Source of the DNA: GCA-2728135 sp002728135
Lineage (GTDB): Bacteria > Pseudomonadota > Alphaproteobacteria > UBA828
NCBI GenBank assembly: GCA_963997635.1
Contig: CAXEND010000010.1
Coordinates: 19,506 to 83,505, forward strand
Reading direction: 5' to 3'
DNA: 64,000 bases
Both the position numbers and the translations under genes were made by a program. Below, in pieces: positions 18,154 to 26,965 of this stretch. Each line of letters opens with the position of its first letter. Within the stretch, counting starts at the first letter, position 1. The notes beneath the pieces were generated by a model that worked only from the letters and a program-made list of their open reading frames with translations, was not told the origin of the DNA and made no database searches.

Positions 18154-21100
18154 TTAGGAGCAGCCACTGGTTGAACCACAGGTGTCACATTTCATGCACG
18201 TCCCATTTCTTACTAGTGTAAAATTTCCACACTCTTGGCATGCTTCTCCCTCATAACCTTTTAGCCTTGCCTGCCGCACTGATTCTAATTGATCAGAGAC
18301 ATTTTCTGGATCACGGTTTTGTGAATCATACACCATAGCGACAGCTGTATTTCCCTCAATAGTAGGCGTTGTATTGGATTCTAGTTGTGATTTGATTATA
18401 GAAGTTGGGTTTTCTTGGTCATCAGCACCACCTGTTAATACCAAGAGGTTACGTCTAACGTATCCAGCACTTACACCTGTTACATCAAAATTAGGATTTA
18501 GTTCTTCATCTTCTTCATCTGGTGCTGGCATGTGTTCATTCTCATTACCTCTTCCAATGCTATCTGGGAGTAGATCATCTGGTTCTGCATGTGATAAATC
18601 TGAGCGTCCAAGGTAAGAGATAGCTAATTCTCTAAACATATAGTCTAAAATAGAAGTTGCACGTTTAATGGCGTCATTTCCTTCAACAAAACCTGCAGGT
18701 TCAAATCTAGTAAATGTAAAGGCATCTACATATTCTTCTAATGGTACTCCGTATTGAAGGCCAATTGAAATAGCAATTGCAAAATTATTCATTAGACTCC
18801 TGAAGGCTGCACCTTCCTTATGCATATCAATAAATATTTCCCCAAGTGATCCGTCTTGGAATTCACCAGTTCTTAGGTATAGCTTATGGCCTCCAACAAT
18901 AGCCTTTTGAGTATATCCTCTTCTCCTATGAGGTAATCGACGTCTTTCTCCTATTTGTGTAACTATTCTTTCAACAACCCTCTCGGCGACTCGAGATGCA
19001 CGTTCAGTTTGGCTGTCTTCCATAATCTCATTAGTGTCTTCATCGCTTAATGTCATCGCACTGAGAGGTTGTGATAATTTTGAACCATCTCTGTATAAAG
19101 CATTCGCTTTGACACCAAGTCGCCAAGAAAGTATGTAGGCATTTTTACATTCATCTATTGTTGCATCGTTATTGAGGTTTATAGTTTTTGAAATCGCTCC
19201 GGATATAAATGGTTGTGCACTGGCCATCATCCGAATGTGGCTCTCGGAGCTCAGCCAGCGTGAACTTCTGGGACCACATCTATTTGCACAATCAAACACA
19301 GGCAAGTGTTCTTCCTTAAGATAGGGGGCTCCTTCCAAAGTCATTGAGCCACAACAGAAAACATTAGCGACCTCAATTTCTTTGTCTGAGAATCCTATGT
19401 GTTTAAGTAAATTAAAAGACATATTTGAAAGATCTGATTCTTTTATACCAAGTTTTTCTATGCAGAAATCTTTACCTAAAGTCCATTCGTTAAATGCAAA
19501 TTTAATTTCAAATGCCCCTTTTAGGGCCTCTTCTAATGCATTAAGTTCTTTGTCAGAAAAGCCTTTTTCTCTAAGTGCTTTATGGTCAATTTCAGGTGAG
19601 CCATTTAAAGTTCCTTTTCCAACAGCATAGTCAACTATTTCTTGAGCTTGTTCATTATCATAACCAAGAGTTTCCAACGCCTTTGGCACTGCTTGGTTTA
19701 TAATTTTGAAATAGCCACCACCTGCAAGTTTCTTCATCTTTACAAGAGCAAAATCTGGCTCAATGCCTGTAGTATCACAATCCATAACTAGTCCTATGGT
19801 CCCAGTTGGTGCAATAACAGTGGATTGGGCATTGCGATACCCATGTTTTATGCCGAGTTCAAGGGCTTTATCCCAGGAATTTTTTGCTGCTTCACTTAGA
19901 GGAAGGTTTTCAAGGTTGGTGTGGTCAAGGGGGACAGGCCTTATAGATAAATCCTCATATCCACTTGTGTCTCCATAAGCAGCCCTTCGGTGATTTCTTA
20001 TGACACGCAGCATTGCTGTTGAATTATTTTCATATCCCGGGAATGGTCCAAGCTCGGCGGCCATTTCTGCAGAGGTAGCATATGCTGTGCCAGTCATAAT
20101 AGAACTTATAGCCCCGCAAATTGCTCGCCCCTTATCGCTATCATAAGGGATACCAGAAGCCATAAGAAGTCCGCCTATGTTGGCGAAGCCCAAACCGAGA
20201 GTTCTATAGATATAAGAGCGTTGAGCTATTTCAGGAGAAGGGTATTGTGCCATCAGTACAGAAATTTCTAAGGTAATGGTCCAGAGTCTTGTTGCATGTT
20301 CGAATGCTTCTATGTCAAAACTTCCAGACGGTTGTTGGAAAGTCATTAAATTCAAGGAGGCTAAATTGCATGCTGTATCATCAAGAAACATATATTCTGA
20401 ACACGGATTAGAAGCGTTTATTCTTCCGTCTCCACTACAGGTGTGCCAATCATTAATTGTGGTATCGAACTGTATTCCTGGGTCAGCTGATGCCCATGCT
20501 GCATTTCCTATTTCATCCCATAGATCTCTGGCTTTGATAGTTTTATGAACTTTACCATCCGTTCGCCTTATTAAATTCCAATCTTTATCTTTTTCCACAC
20601 AATCAAGGAATTCATTAGTTACTCTGACAGAATTGTTGGAGTTCTGACCAGAAACTGTAACATAAGCTTCAGATTGCCAGTCTGTATCGTAAGTAGGTAT
20701 TTCTAAAGATGTAAATCCTTGCTGTGCAAATTGAATCACTCTCTGAATATAACTCTCTGGAAGCATTGCTGCCCGGGCATTTTTTATTGCGTTTGCTAGG
20801 TTTTCGTTGTGTTTTGGATTAAATTTACTTTCTATGTCGTCTCCATTTTGGCAAGCGGTCATCACTAGATTAAGGTGTTTTTCAGCTAATTTTGAGCCTG
20901 CTACTAAAGCAGCTACTTTTTGTTCTTCCCTTACTTTCCAGTTCACAAATGATTCTACATCTGGGTGGTCAACATCAACTATGACCATTTTAGCAGCTCT
21001 ACGTGTAGTTCCTCCCGATTTTATTGCTCCTGCAGCACGGTCACCGATTTTAAGAAAACTCATTAGGCCAGAAGATTTTCCACCACCGGATAGAGATTCA

Positions 21101-21825
21101 CCATCTGCACGCAATTGCGAAAAATTTGTTCCAGTTCCTGAACCATATTTGAAAAGTCTGGCCTCTCTGACCCAGAGGTCCATTATTCCACCTGGATTAA
21201 CTAAATCATCATTGATACTTTGTATAAAACATGCGTGTGGTTGTGGATGCTCATAGGCTCCTTCGGAAGCAACCAATTCACCACTTTCAAAATCTACATA
21301 ATGATGGCCCTGAGCGGGGCCATCTATTCCGTAAGCCCAATGAAGACCTGTATTGAACCATTGAGGCGAATTTGGGGCACACATCTGCATGCATAACATG
21401 TAGCGCATTTCGTCAAAATAACTTTTCGCATCAGCTTCTGCGTCAAAATATCCAGCTTTCCATCCCCAATAGGTCCATGTTCCTGCTAGTCTGTCAAAAA
21501 CTTCTTTGGCAGAGATTTCTCCTCTAAATTTTTCATTATTGGGTATGCCATTAAGAGCATTTTCATCTGCTGTATGACGCCATAGCCAAGAAGGCACATC
21601 GTTTTCTTCGACGACTTTAAGTTTAGTAGGGACTCCTGCTTTTCGAAAATATTTTTGGGCAAGAACATCACAAGCTACCTGCGACCATGCAGCAGGAACT
21701 TCTATATCATGTTGTGCAAATACAACTGATCCATCAGGGTTTTTTATTTCACTTACTGTCGAGCGAAAATCTATACCGAAATAAGGTGATTGCTCCTCTT
21801 GTGTAAAAATTCGCGCGATTCGCAT
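18154..21825 (-). CDS. nrdJ: Class II vitamin B12-dependent ribonucleoside-diphosphate reductase
   Basis: 1223 residues. NrdJ reduces ribonucleotides using adenosylcobalamin as radical source, without oxygen or a second subunit. The catalytic NPCSE with the radical cysteine lies near residue 473, followed by DTACNLASLNL. The glycyl-barrel region AYGDTSGYEDLS and the DCDTTGIEPDFALVKMKKLAGGG segment are typical. The C-terminus is a cysteine-rich zinc/redox tail (CQECGN, then CMKCDTCGSTSGCS) that relays electrons from thioredoxin. It ends at a clear terminator. The upstream region has probable NrdR and DnaA sites. The cell therefore needs cobalamin, but no B12 biosynthesis gene or riboswitch was recognised here. 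Confidence 0.95.
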   Translation of the reverse strand: MRIARIFTQEEQSPYFGIDFRSTVSEIKNPDGSVVFAQHDIEVPAAWSQVACDVLAQKYFRKAGVPTKLKVVEENDVPSWLWRHTADENALNGIPNNEKFRGEISAKEVFDRLAGTWTYWGWKAGYFDAEADAKSYFDEMRYMLCMQMCAPNSPQWFNTGLHWAYGIDGPAQGHHYVDFESGELVASEGAYEHPQPHACFIQSINDDLVNPGGIMDLWVREARLFKYGSGTGTNFSQLRADGESLSGGGKSSGLMSFLKIGDRAAGAIKSGGTTRRAAKMVIVDVDHPDVESFVNWKVREEQKVAALVAGSKLAEKHLNLVMTACQNGDDIESKFNPKHNENLANAIKNARAAMLPESYIQRVIQFAQQGFTSLEIPTYDTDWQSEAYVTVSGQNSNNSVRVTNEFLDCVEKDKDWNLIRRTDGKVHKTIKARDLWDEIGNAAWASADPGIQFDTTINDWHTCSGDGRINASNPCSEYMFLDDTACNLASLNLMTFQQPSGSFDIEAFEHATRLWTITLEISVLMAQYPSPEIAQRSYIYRTLGLGFANIGGLLMASGIPYDSDKGRAICGAISSIMTGTAYATSAEMAAELGPFPGYENNSTAMLRVIRNHRRAAYGDTSGYEDLSIRPVPLDHTNLENLPLSEAAKNSWDKALELGIKHGYRNAQSTVIAPTGTIGLVMDCDTTGIEPDFALVKMKKLAGGGYFKIINQAVPKALETLGYDNEQAQEIVDYAVGKGTLNGSPEIDHKALREKGFSDKELNALEEALKGAFEIKFAFNEWTLGKDFCIEKLGIKESDLSNMSFNLLKHIGFSDKEIEVANVFCCGSMTLEGAPYLKEEHLPVFDCANRCGPRSSRWLSSESHIRMMASAQPFISGAISKTINLNNDATIDECKNAYILSWRLGVKANALYRDGSKLSQPLSAMTLSDEDTNEIMEDSQTERASRVAERVVERIVTQIGERRRLPHRRRGYTQKAIVGGHKLYLRTGEFQDGSLGEIFIDMHKEGAAFRSLMNNFAIAISIGLQYGVPLEEYVDAFTFTRFEPAGFVEGNDAIKRATSILDYMFRELAISYLGRSDLSHAEPDDLLPDSIGRGNENEHMPAPDEEDEELNPNFDVTGVSAGYVRRNLLVLTGGADDQENPTSIIKSQLESNTTPTIEGNTAVAMVYDSQNRDPENVSDQLESVRQARLKGYEGEACQECGNFTLVRNGTCMKCDTCGSTSGCS

Positions 21826-21986
21826 GCTTTGTTGCTCCCTAAACTTATTTTAGTATTCCGATATGATTACCTTAGAATACAAAAGGATTTATAAGTAATG
21901 CCAGATATCTCGATATGTTGGGGTAACAACATCCAATATACCGGATATTTAGTGGGTAGCACGATACGCTCCATGAAATTGGTTAG

Positions 21987-22033
21987 CAACTATATTTTGT
22001 GACTCTTTTAATAAAGTACACAATATAGTGTGG
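21987..22033 (-). promoter_or_regulatory. Tandem NrdR boxes upstream of nrdJ
   Basis: Two imperfect copies of the NrdR palindrome (consensus ACACTATATATAGTGT): CAACTATATTTTGTGA at 21987-22002 (11 of 16) and ACACAATATAGTGTGG at 22018-22033 (12 of 16). Their starts are 31 bp apart, about three helical turns, which is the spacing described for NrdR operators. NrdR is the ATP/dATP-sensing repressor of ribonucleotide reductase genes. On the minus strand TATATT inside the second box sits 17 bp after TTATCC, so a -10 hexamer may overlap the operator. That placement is inference. Confidence 0.6.
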
Positions 22034-22041
22034 GGCATCTC

Positions 22042-22069
22042 TGGGGATAACTTATGTAAATGTGGATAA
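22042..22069 (-). promoter_or_regulatory. Pair of DnaA boxes next to the NrdR sites
   Basis: TGGGGATAA (22042-22050) and TGTGGATAA (22061-22069) are the reverse complements of TTATCCCCA and the consensus TTATCCACA. They lie in the same orientation 19 bp apart, just upstream of the NrdR boxes as seen from nrdJ. In E. coli the nrdAB promoter also combines DnaA boxes with NrdR boxes. Two boxes could arise by chance in AT-rich DNA. Confidence 0.4.
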
Positions 22070-22342
22070 TATTTGTGTATATAAATAAAATATTTAAGTA
22101 CAAGTGCTTATGTAAAATAATTCATGTTAAATATTAATTTCTTTATGCATTGATATTAAACTAAGAGTTTATATAATTTTAGATATTTTAATTTAAACAT
22201 AAGATTATTTTTTTATTTTTTATAACTTATTGTCATCAAACAGGGCACAAATGGGCAAGAATTATATACTGAACTTTCTTGGATTCGGATTCAATTTCAT
22301 GTAATTAGGTTTCTGTTATATGTCGTTAAAAGGAGTCTTAAT
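22070..22342. other. AT-rich intergenic stretch, no gene
   Basis: Extremely A/T-rich sequence between the nrdJ control region and the NDUFA12-like gene. No frame with coding character and no GC-rich hairpin is visible. It must hold the plus-strand promoter for the gene at 22343, but no convincing -35/-10 pair was singled out. An AGGAG ribosome-binding site is present at 22331-22335. Confidence 0.4.
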
Positions 22343-22699
22343 ATGACAACCATAGGAACACGTATTTTTACAGCCTTGAGGGGTCGTTTAATAGGGACTG
22401 ATGAATTTGGAAATAAGTATTATTCAGAGCGCCGCAGATCAAAAAAAATTCATGAGCGTCGATGGGTGATATATTTTGGAGAAGAAGAGGCAAGCAGTAT
22501 TCCAGCATCATGGCATGGATGGCTACATCATTCCTTTGAAGCCCCTCCCTCAGAAAATAGTCGTGTGTCTAAAGCATGGGAAAAGCCTCATACTCCAAAT
22601 ATGACGGGTACAGCTAATGCATATTTGCCACCAGGACATGTGTTGAAGGGGGGTAAAAGGTCACCTGCTACTGGAGATTATGAGTCTTGGCGTCCTTAA
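22343..22699 (+). CDS. NADH:ubiquinone oxidoreductase 17.2 kDa-like subunit (NDUFA12 family)
   Basis: 118 residues. The family pattern is clear: an N-terminal LRGRLIGTDEFGNKYY, then RRWVIYFGEEEASSIPASWHGWLHH, then KPHTPNMTGTANAYLPPGH. This is the accessory complex I subunit shared by mitochondria and alphaproteobacteria, which binds at the matrix/cytoplasmic side near the peripheral arm. AGGAG lies 7 nt before ATG 22343. The main nuo operon is not in the window, which is usual for this gene. It is one of the stronger lineage markers here. Confidence 0.9.
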   Translation: MTTIGTRIFTALRGRLIGTDEFGNKYYSERRRSKKIHERRWVIYFGEEEASSIPASWHGWLHHSFEAPPSENSRVSKAWEKPHTPNMTGTANAYLPPGHVLKGGKRSPATGDYESWRP

Positions 22700-22745
22700 T
22701 TTGAAATTGTTTGATAACCCTACTGCTTGTCCTTTACATATTCGT

Positions 22746-23570
22746 TTAGTCACTTTTATTCTTATCCCTAGTGTCACTTTTAAAAGACTTTAGCTCATCG
22801 TATGAAAACATAAGTCCTGCAGCGTTAAAGCCTCCGTCAACATTTATTACTGACCCTGTTATAAAACCACATCGTTCATCTGCTAGGAATGTTGCAGCTA
22901 GAGCGACATCAACGGCTTTACCAAATTCACCAGTAGGGATTCTTGCTAAATATTCTTTTTCTTGGGAAGGACCAAATTTTGTAATTCCGGTATCAATTGG
23001 ACCAGGGGCAATAGAATTCACTGTGATACCATGTGGAGCAAGTTCAACTGCCATTACTCTAGTTAACTGCATTATTCCTGCTTTTGATGTTCCGTAGGCT
23101 GCTCTTCCAAAACTTCCCCGTTGTCCTGAAATTGAGCCCAACATGATTATTCTACCATATTTCTTTGGTACCATAATTTGTGCTGCCTTTTGTCCACAAA
23201 GGAAGGCACTTGTAAGGTTGTTTTTTATAATTCTTTCCCACTCATTTAGTGGCATTTCTAAAAAGGCACAATGGTGGGGAACCCCTGCATTAGATACTAA
23301 TATATCCAATGTGCCATCAAAAAACTTAACAGCTCTATCAAATGCTTTTATAACTGACTTTTCATTACTAGCATCAGCAGAAATTGAGCAAACACTAGTT
23401 CCAAATTTTGAGGCAAGTGCTTGAGTTTCTTTTGCCTTATCTATATCAAGATCTAGAATTGCTAAGTTAGCACCAGCCTTGGCCATAGCAAGGGCAGTGG
23501 TTCTACCTATACCTCTTCCGCCGCCTGTTATCAGGGCACATTTTCCATCTAAAGATTTGTGAGAATTCAT
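22746..23570 (-). CDS. SDR-family oxidoreductase
   Basis: 274 residues, a classical short-chain dehydrogenase. The cofactor loop is GGGRGIGRTTALAMAKAGA (16-34), with LDLDIDKA after strand two, where the acidic residue favours NAD. NAG appears as SNAGVPHH, the catalytic Ser in MLGSISGQRGS, and the Tyr-Lys pair in YGTSKAG. The C-terminal FITGSVINVDGGF is typical of FabG-like enzymes. The substrate is unknown. The downstream position with a 4-bp overlap to tyrS implies cotranscription, which tells little about function. Confidence 0.87.
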   Translation of the reverse strand: MNSHKSLDGKCALITGGGRGIGRTTALAMAKAGANLAILDLDIDKAKETQALASKFGTSVCSISADASNEKSVIKAFDRAVKFFDGTLDILVSNAGVPHHCAFLEMPLNEWERIIKNNLTSAFLCGQKAAQIMVPKKYGRIIMLGSISGQRGSFGRAAYGTSKAGIMQLTRVMAVELAPHGITVNSIAPGPIDTGITKFGPSQEKEYLARIPTGEFGKAVDVALAATFLADERCGFITGSVINVDGGFNAAGLMFSYDELKSFKSDTRDKNKSD

Positions 23571-24832
23571 GATTTTTGTACCAGTGCATGTCTTTTTTTG
23601 CCAGCGGAGATTTTTAATGTTCCATCTTTGTCAAAGTCATTAAGTGTGACTAACTTCATTTCATCTGTAATTGTATTATTGTTTATTTTTGCACCACCAC
23701 CACGGATTATTCTTCTTGCTTCACTTTTACTTTTGGCCAGATGAAGGCCGTATCTAGAGTCTGCCATTAGCTCAATTAATGATAAGCCGGAAGTAAAATT
23801 TTCAGCATTTATGCTTGCTATAGGCAGATTTTCACCTATACCAGATTTCTCAAAAGTTTCGTGAGCTGTATTTTGTGCTTCCTTTGCAGCTTTAAAACCA
23901 TGGCACAAAGTAGTAGCTTCGGTCGCAAGAAGTTTTTTAGCTTGATTTAGCTCAGCTCCTTCTAATTTTTCTAATTTTTGAATTTCATGTAGAGGGATTT
24001 CTGTAAACAAACGTAAAAATTTTCCTACATCCTTATCGTCAGTGTTTCTCCAAAATTGCCAGTATTCATAAGGGCTAAGCATATCCTTATCTAGCCAAAT
24101 AGCTCCCTTGGCAGTTTTGCCCATTTTTGCACCAGAGGATAGAGTAATTAGAGGAGTAGTTAGTCCAAATGTTTCAACTCCAGCTACTCGTCTATTAAGT
24201 TCCACACCATTAACTATATTCCCCCATTGATCTGATCCACCCATCTGCAGTCGGCAGCCTAGACGCTTTGATAGTTCAAGAAAATCGTAGGCCTGTAAAA
24301 CCATGTAGTTGAATTCTAGAAAGCTTAGTGGCTGCTCGCGTTCAAGTCTTTGTTTTACACTGTCGAATGTTAGCATTCTATTAACAGAAAAATGTCTACC
24401 TATGTCTCTAAGAAATGGTAAATATTCAAGTGAATTTAACCAGTCAGAATTATCAACAAATATTGCGCCATTATTTTCGTTACTGAAGGTTAAAAACTGC
24501 TCAATGCAATTTTTTATACCACATTTATTTTTTGAAATTACTTCTGTTGTTAATAATTTTCTAGACTCATCTCTTCCACTTGGATCCCCAACTTGTGATG
24601 TACCACCACCAACTAGGACTATAGGCTTATGCCCTGATTTTTGAAGCCATTTGAGCATCATTATCTGGACAAGTGATCCTACGTGCAAACTATTGGCCGT
24701 ACAATCAAATCCAATATATGCACTTATAGTATTATTCTCGGCAAGAATATCTAGGCTATCAGAGTTGGTGCACTGATGGATAAAACCGCGTTCTTCTAGC
24801 ACGTGCATAAATTGAGAGCGAAAGGTAGCCAT
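23567..24832 (-). CDS. tyrS: Tyrosyl-tRNA synthetase
   Basis: 421 residues from ATG 24832; a GTG three codons earlier overlaps the AGGTGA ribosome-binding site, so the ATG is preferred. It is a class I synthetase with the HIGH-type motif as LHVGSL, GDPSGRDESRK nearby, the tyrosine pocket YMVLQAYDFLELSK, GGSDQWGNIVNG, and KMSKS in the form KMGKT. The C-terminal S4 domain (ESRRIIRGGGAKINN region) binds tRNA. It is divergent from anmK, an arrangement I recall as common in alphaproteobacteria. Confidence 0.95.
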   Translation of the reverse strand: MATFRSQFMHVLEERGFIHQCTNSDSLDILAENNTISAYIGFDCTANSLHVGSLVQIMMLKWLQKSGHKPIVLVGGGTSQVGDPSGRDESRKLLTTEVISKNKCGIKNCIEQFLTFSNENNGAIFVDNSDWLNSLEYLPFLRDIGRHFSVNRMLTFDSVKQRLEREQPLSFLEFNYMVLQAYDFLELSKRLGCRLQMGGSDQWGNIVNGVELNRRVAGVETFGLTTPLITLSSGAKMGKTAKGAIWLDKDMLSPYEYWQFWRNTDDKDVGKFLRLFTEIPLHEIQKLEKLEGAELNQAKKLLATEATTLCHGFKAAKEAQNTAHETFEKSGIGENLPIASINAENFTSGLSLIELMADSRYGLHLAKSKSEARRIIRGGGAKINNNTITDEMKLVTLNDFDKDGTLKISAGKKRHALVQKS

Positions 24833-24905
24833 AATTTTCACCTAGTTATGAGCATAATCGATGAATAAAAAAAGAATGCTTAATATAATTAGTATATCAC
24901 TGAAA

Positions 24906-24935
24906 TTGAGACAACACAGTCGGCAAGATTATAAT
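24906..24935 (+). promoter_or_regulatory. Sigma-70 promoter for anmK
   Basis: TTGAGA (24906-24911) and a perfect TATAAT (24930-24935) with an 18-bp spacer lie about 50 bp before the anmK start, in the divergent tyrS-anmK gap. Confidence 0.6.
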
Positions 24936-24986
24936 ATAATATAACAGAAATTAATTTTTAAGAATCAAATTATTATTGGTGAAGTA

Positions 24987-26114
24987 TTGCGCGAAATTTT
25001 ATCGATAGGGCTTATGAGCGGCACATCACGTGATGGAGTTGATGCTGCAGCAATGCAGACAAATGGGATAGAAGTAGGAAAATTCTTCGCTTCATTAACA
25101 ATCCCTTACTCTAGGGAGGAACAACTTTCAATAGCTGCTGCATGTTTGCCAAATAAGGTTTGCGAGGAAACTTATGTTAGGGCAAATAAAATTGTAACTA
25201 AAGCCCATATAATTGCGGTAAATAAATTAATCAAGAAACTTTGTATATCGAGAGAAGAAGTAGGGGTAATTGGCTTCCATGGCCACACAGTTCGTCATGA
25301 TCCAATAAAAAAAATTACAGAGCAGATAGGTGATGCTGAGGCTCTAGCCAAGGAAACGGGTATAAATGTTGTGTATGACTTTCGTAGTGCAGACATTAAG
25401 GCTGGTGGGCAGGGAGCACCGCTTGTGCCAATATTTCATGCTGCTTTATGTTTAAATATTCCTCGTCCTATTGCAATTTTGAATCTGGGTGGTGTTTCAA
25501 ATGTTACATGGGTTGGCCCAGACTACGATATATATAAACCAGATGATAATAATTTATATGCATTTGATATAGGTCCTGGATGTGCACTTATTGATGATTG
25601 GGTTAGAAATAAGAAGGGCTGGCTTTTTGATTCTGAAGGAAAGTTTTCTAAGACAGGAGTTGTTAATTTTTCAAAGTTAGACAAATTAATGGAAGATAAA
25701 TACTTCAATCTATTTCCTCCAAAAAGTTTAGATAGAGATTATTTTGATACTACTCCTTTACTGTCTCTAAGTGATGCGGATGGGGCGGCAACTTTAACTC
25801 GTTTTACCGTAGAGGCAATTTCCAATAGCGTCAAATTAATGCCTGCTCCACCTATGCGATGGCTTATTACTGGGGGAGGTAGAAGAAATATTGCCATTAT
25901 GGAAGGCCTTAATGATGCACTCGATGCACCTGTGGACACTGTCGAGTCAGTGGGGTGGAATGGTGACGCATTGGAATCACAAGCATTTGCGTGGTTAGCT
26001 GCACGATCTATTGCCGGTTATCCTTTGAGCTATCCGCAAACTACAGGTGTCAACTTTCCTCAAGTTGGTGGTCGTCTGGTATGTGCCGATCGTTTTAAAA
26101 GTAATTTAACTTAG
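24987..26114 (+). CDS. anmK: Anhydro-N-acetylmuramic acid kinase
   Basis: 375 residues, starting at TTG 24987 with GGTGAAG close upstream; the next ATG falls inside the conserved N-terminal motif and would remove it. AnmK opens the 1,6-anhydro ring of anhydroMurNAc and phosphorylates it, recycling cell-wall sugar. Motifs are IGLMSGTSRDGVDA at the N-terminus (usually GTSMDG), IGFHGHTVRHDP, NLGGVSNVTW, FDIGPGCALIDDW and LITGGGRRN. The length is normal. It is convergent with a small hydrolase, only 8 bp away. Confidence 0.93.
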   Translation: MREILSIGLMSGTSRDGVDAAAMQTNGIEVGKFFASLTIPYSREEQLSIAAACLPNKVCEETYVRANKIVTKAHIIAVNKLIKKLCISREEVGVIGFHGHTVRHDPIKKITEQIGDAEALAKETGINVVYDFRSADIKAGGQGAPLVPIFHAALCLNIPRPIAILNLGGVSNVTWVGPDYDIYKPDDNNLYAFDIGPGCALIDDWVRNKKGWLFDSEGKFSKTGVVNFSKLDKLMEDKYFNLFPPKSLDRDYFDTTPLLSLSDADGAATLTRFTVEAISNSVKLMPAPPMRWLITGGGRRNIAIMEGLNDALDAPVDTVESVGWNGDALESQAFAWLAARSIAGYPLSYPQTTGVNFPQVGGRLVCADRFKSNLT

Positions 26115-26122
26115 CTAAATAA

Positions 26123-26773
26123 CTATTGGCTGGCCGGGCTCATGGATTCAGACACATAACTCTTAACATTTTCTGAGATTTGATCAATATGATTTTCAAA
26201 GAAATGGTCAGCTGATTTCATAATACGGTAGTCAATTGTAATATGCTTTTGTAGTTGAAGTTTTTTAACTAATCCAGCCGTATCTTCTTCAGGTACAATT
26301 TCATCCTTCTCCCCTTGAATAATTAGTCCTGACGAAGGGCAGGGGGCTAGGAATGCAAAATCATATAAATTTGCTGGTGGTGCAATTGAAATAAAGCCCT
26401 CAATTTCTGGTCGCCGCATTAATACTTGCATGCCAATCCATGCACCAAATGAGAAGCCTGCTACCCAACATGCTCTTGCATTGGGGTTGTATGTTTGCAT
26501 CCAATCCAAAACTGATGCTGCATCTGAGAGTTCTCCTTGTCCATCATCAAATGACCCTTGGCTACGTCCCACTCCCCTAAAGTTGAAACGCAAAACACAA
26601 AACCCAAGATCTCGGAAGACATGAAATAGGGTATAGACTATTTTATTATTCATAGTTCCACCATGTTGGGGATGAGGATGGAGTATGAGTGCTATTGGGG
26701 CATTTGGTTCCTTAGAATGGTGATAACGTCCTTCCAAACGACCTTCTGGTCCATTAATCAAAACTTCTGGCAT
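26123..26773 (-). CDS. Alpha/beta hydrolase (COG2945-type)
   Basis: 216 residues. The N-terminal HPHPQHGGTMNNKIV and FRGVGRSQGSFDDGQGE stretches define this small hydrolase family. The nucleophile elbow is AGFSFGAW, the acid lies in QGEKDEIVPEE, and the base is the His of SADHFFENH. The substrate is unknown; members act on small esters or acyl groups. It stands alone, convergent with anmK. Confidence 0.82.
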   Translation of the reverse strand: MPEVLINGPEGRLEGRYHHSKEPNAPIALILHPHPQHGGTMNNKIVYTLFHVFRDLGFCVLRFNFRGVGRSQGSFDDGQGELSDAASVLDWMQTYNPNARACWVAGFSFGAWIGMQVLMRRPEIEGFISIAPPANLYDFAFLAPCPSSGLIIQGEKDEIVPEEDTAGLVKKLQLQKHITIDYRIMKSADHFFENHIDQISENVKSYVSESMSPASQ

Positions 26774-26858
26774 GCTTTCTCCACTAATTCAGCTTAAAAT
26801 TATTAAACCAATACATTATTTCTTGAAAGATTCTACAAAATATTAGTGATGTTAAGGG

Positions 26859-26888
26859 TTGAGTAAATTAGATAAAATACTTGATAAT
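26859..26888 (+). promoter_or_regulatory. Possible promoter for cysE
   Basis: TTGAGT (26859-26864) and GATAAT (26883-26888) are separated by 18 bp, about 80-100 bp before the cysE start. It is a reasonable sigma-70 match, though AT-rich DNA gives many such pairs. Confidence 0.35.
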
Positions 26889-26965
26889 ACGTTCCAGATA
26901 AACTACATCCCTCGCATAAGTATACTTTTTTATATCAGGCACTCATAGCAAATTAATGATATAGG

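Noticed and set aside
18119..18169. CAGTGGC and GCCACTG inverted repeat around the nrdJ stop codon
   Set aside because: The arms are 37 bp apart and one lies in coding sequence; the compact hairpin at 18090-18110 explains termination.
21826..21986. Cobalamin riboswitch in front of the B12-dependent nrdJ
   Set aside because: I looked for the B12 box and a clustered stem structure on the minus strand and saw neither.
22042..22342. Possible replication origin (two DnaA boxes next to a very AT-rich stretch)
   Set aside because: Only two boxes were found and no typical origin neighbours (dnaA, hemE, parA, gidA) are present; NrdR boxes beside them make gene regulation the simpler reading. A GC-skew plot of the whole chromosome would decide.
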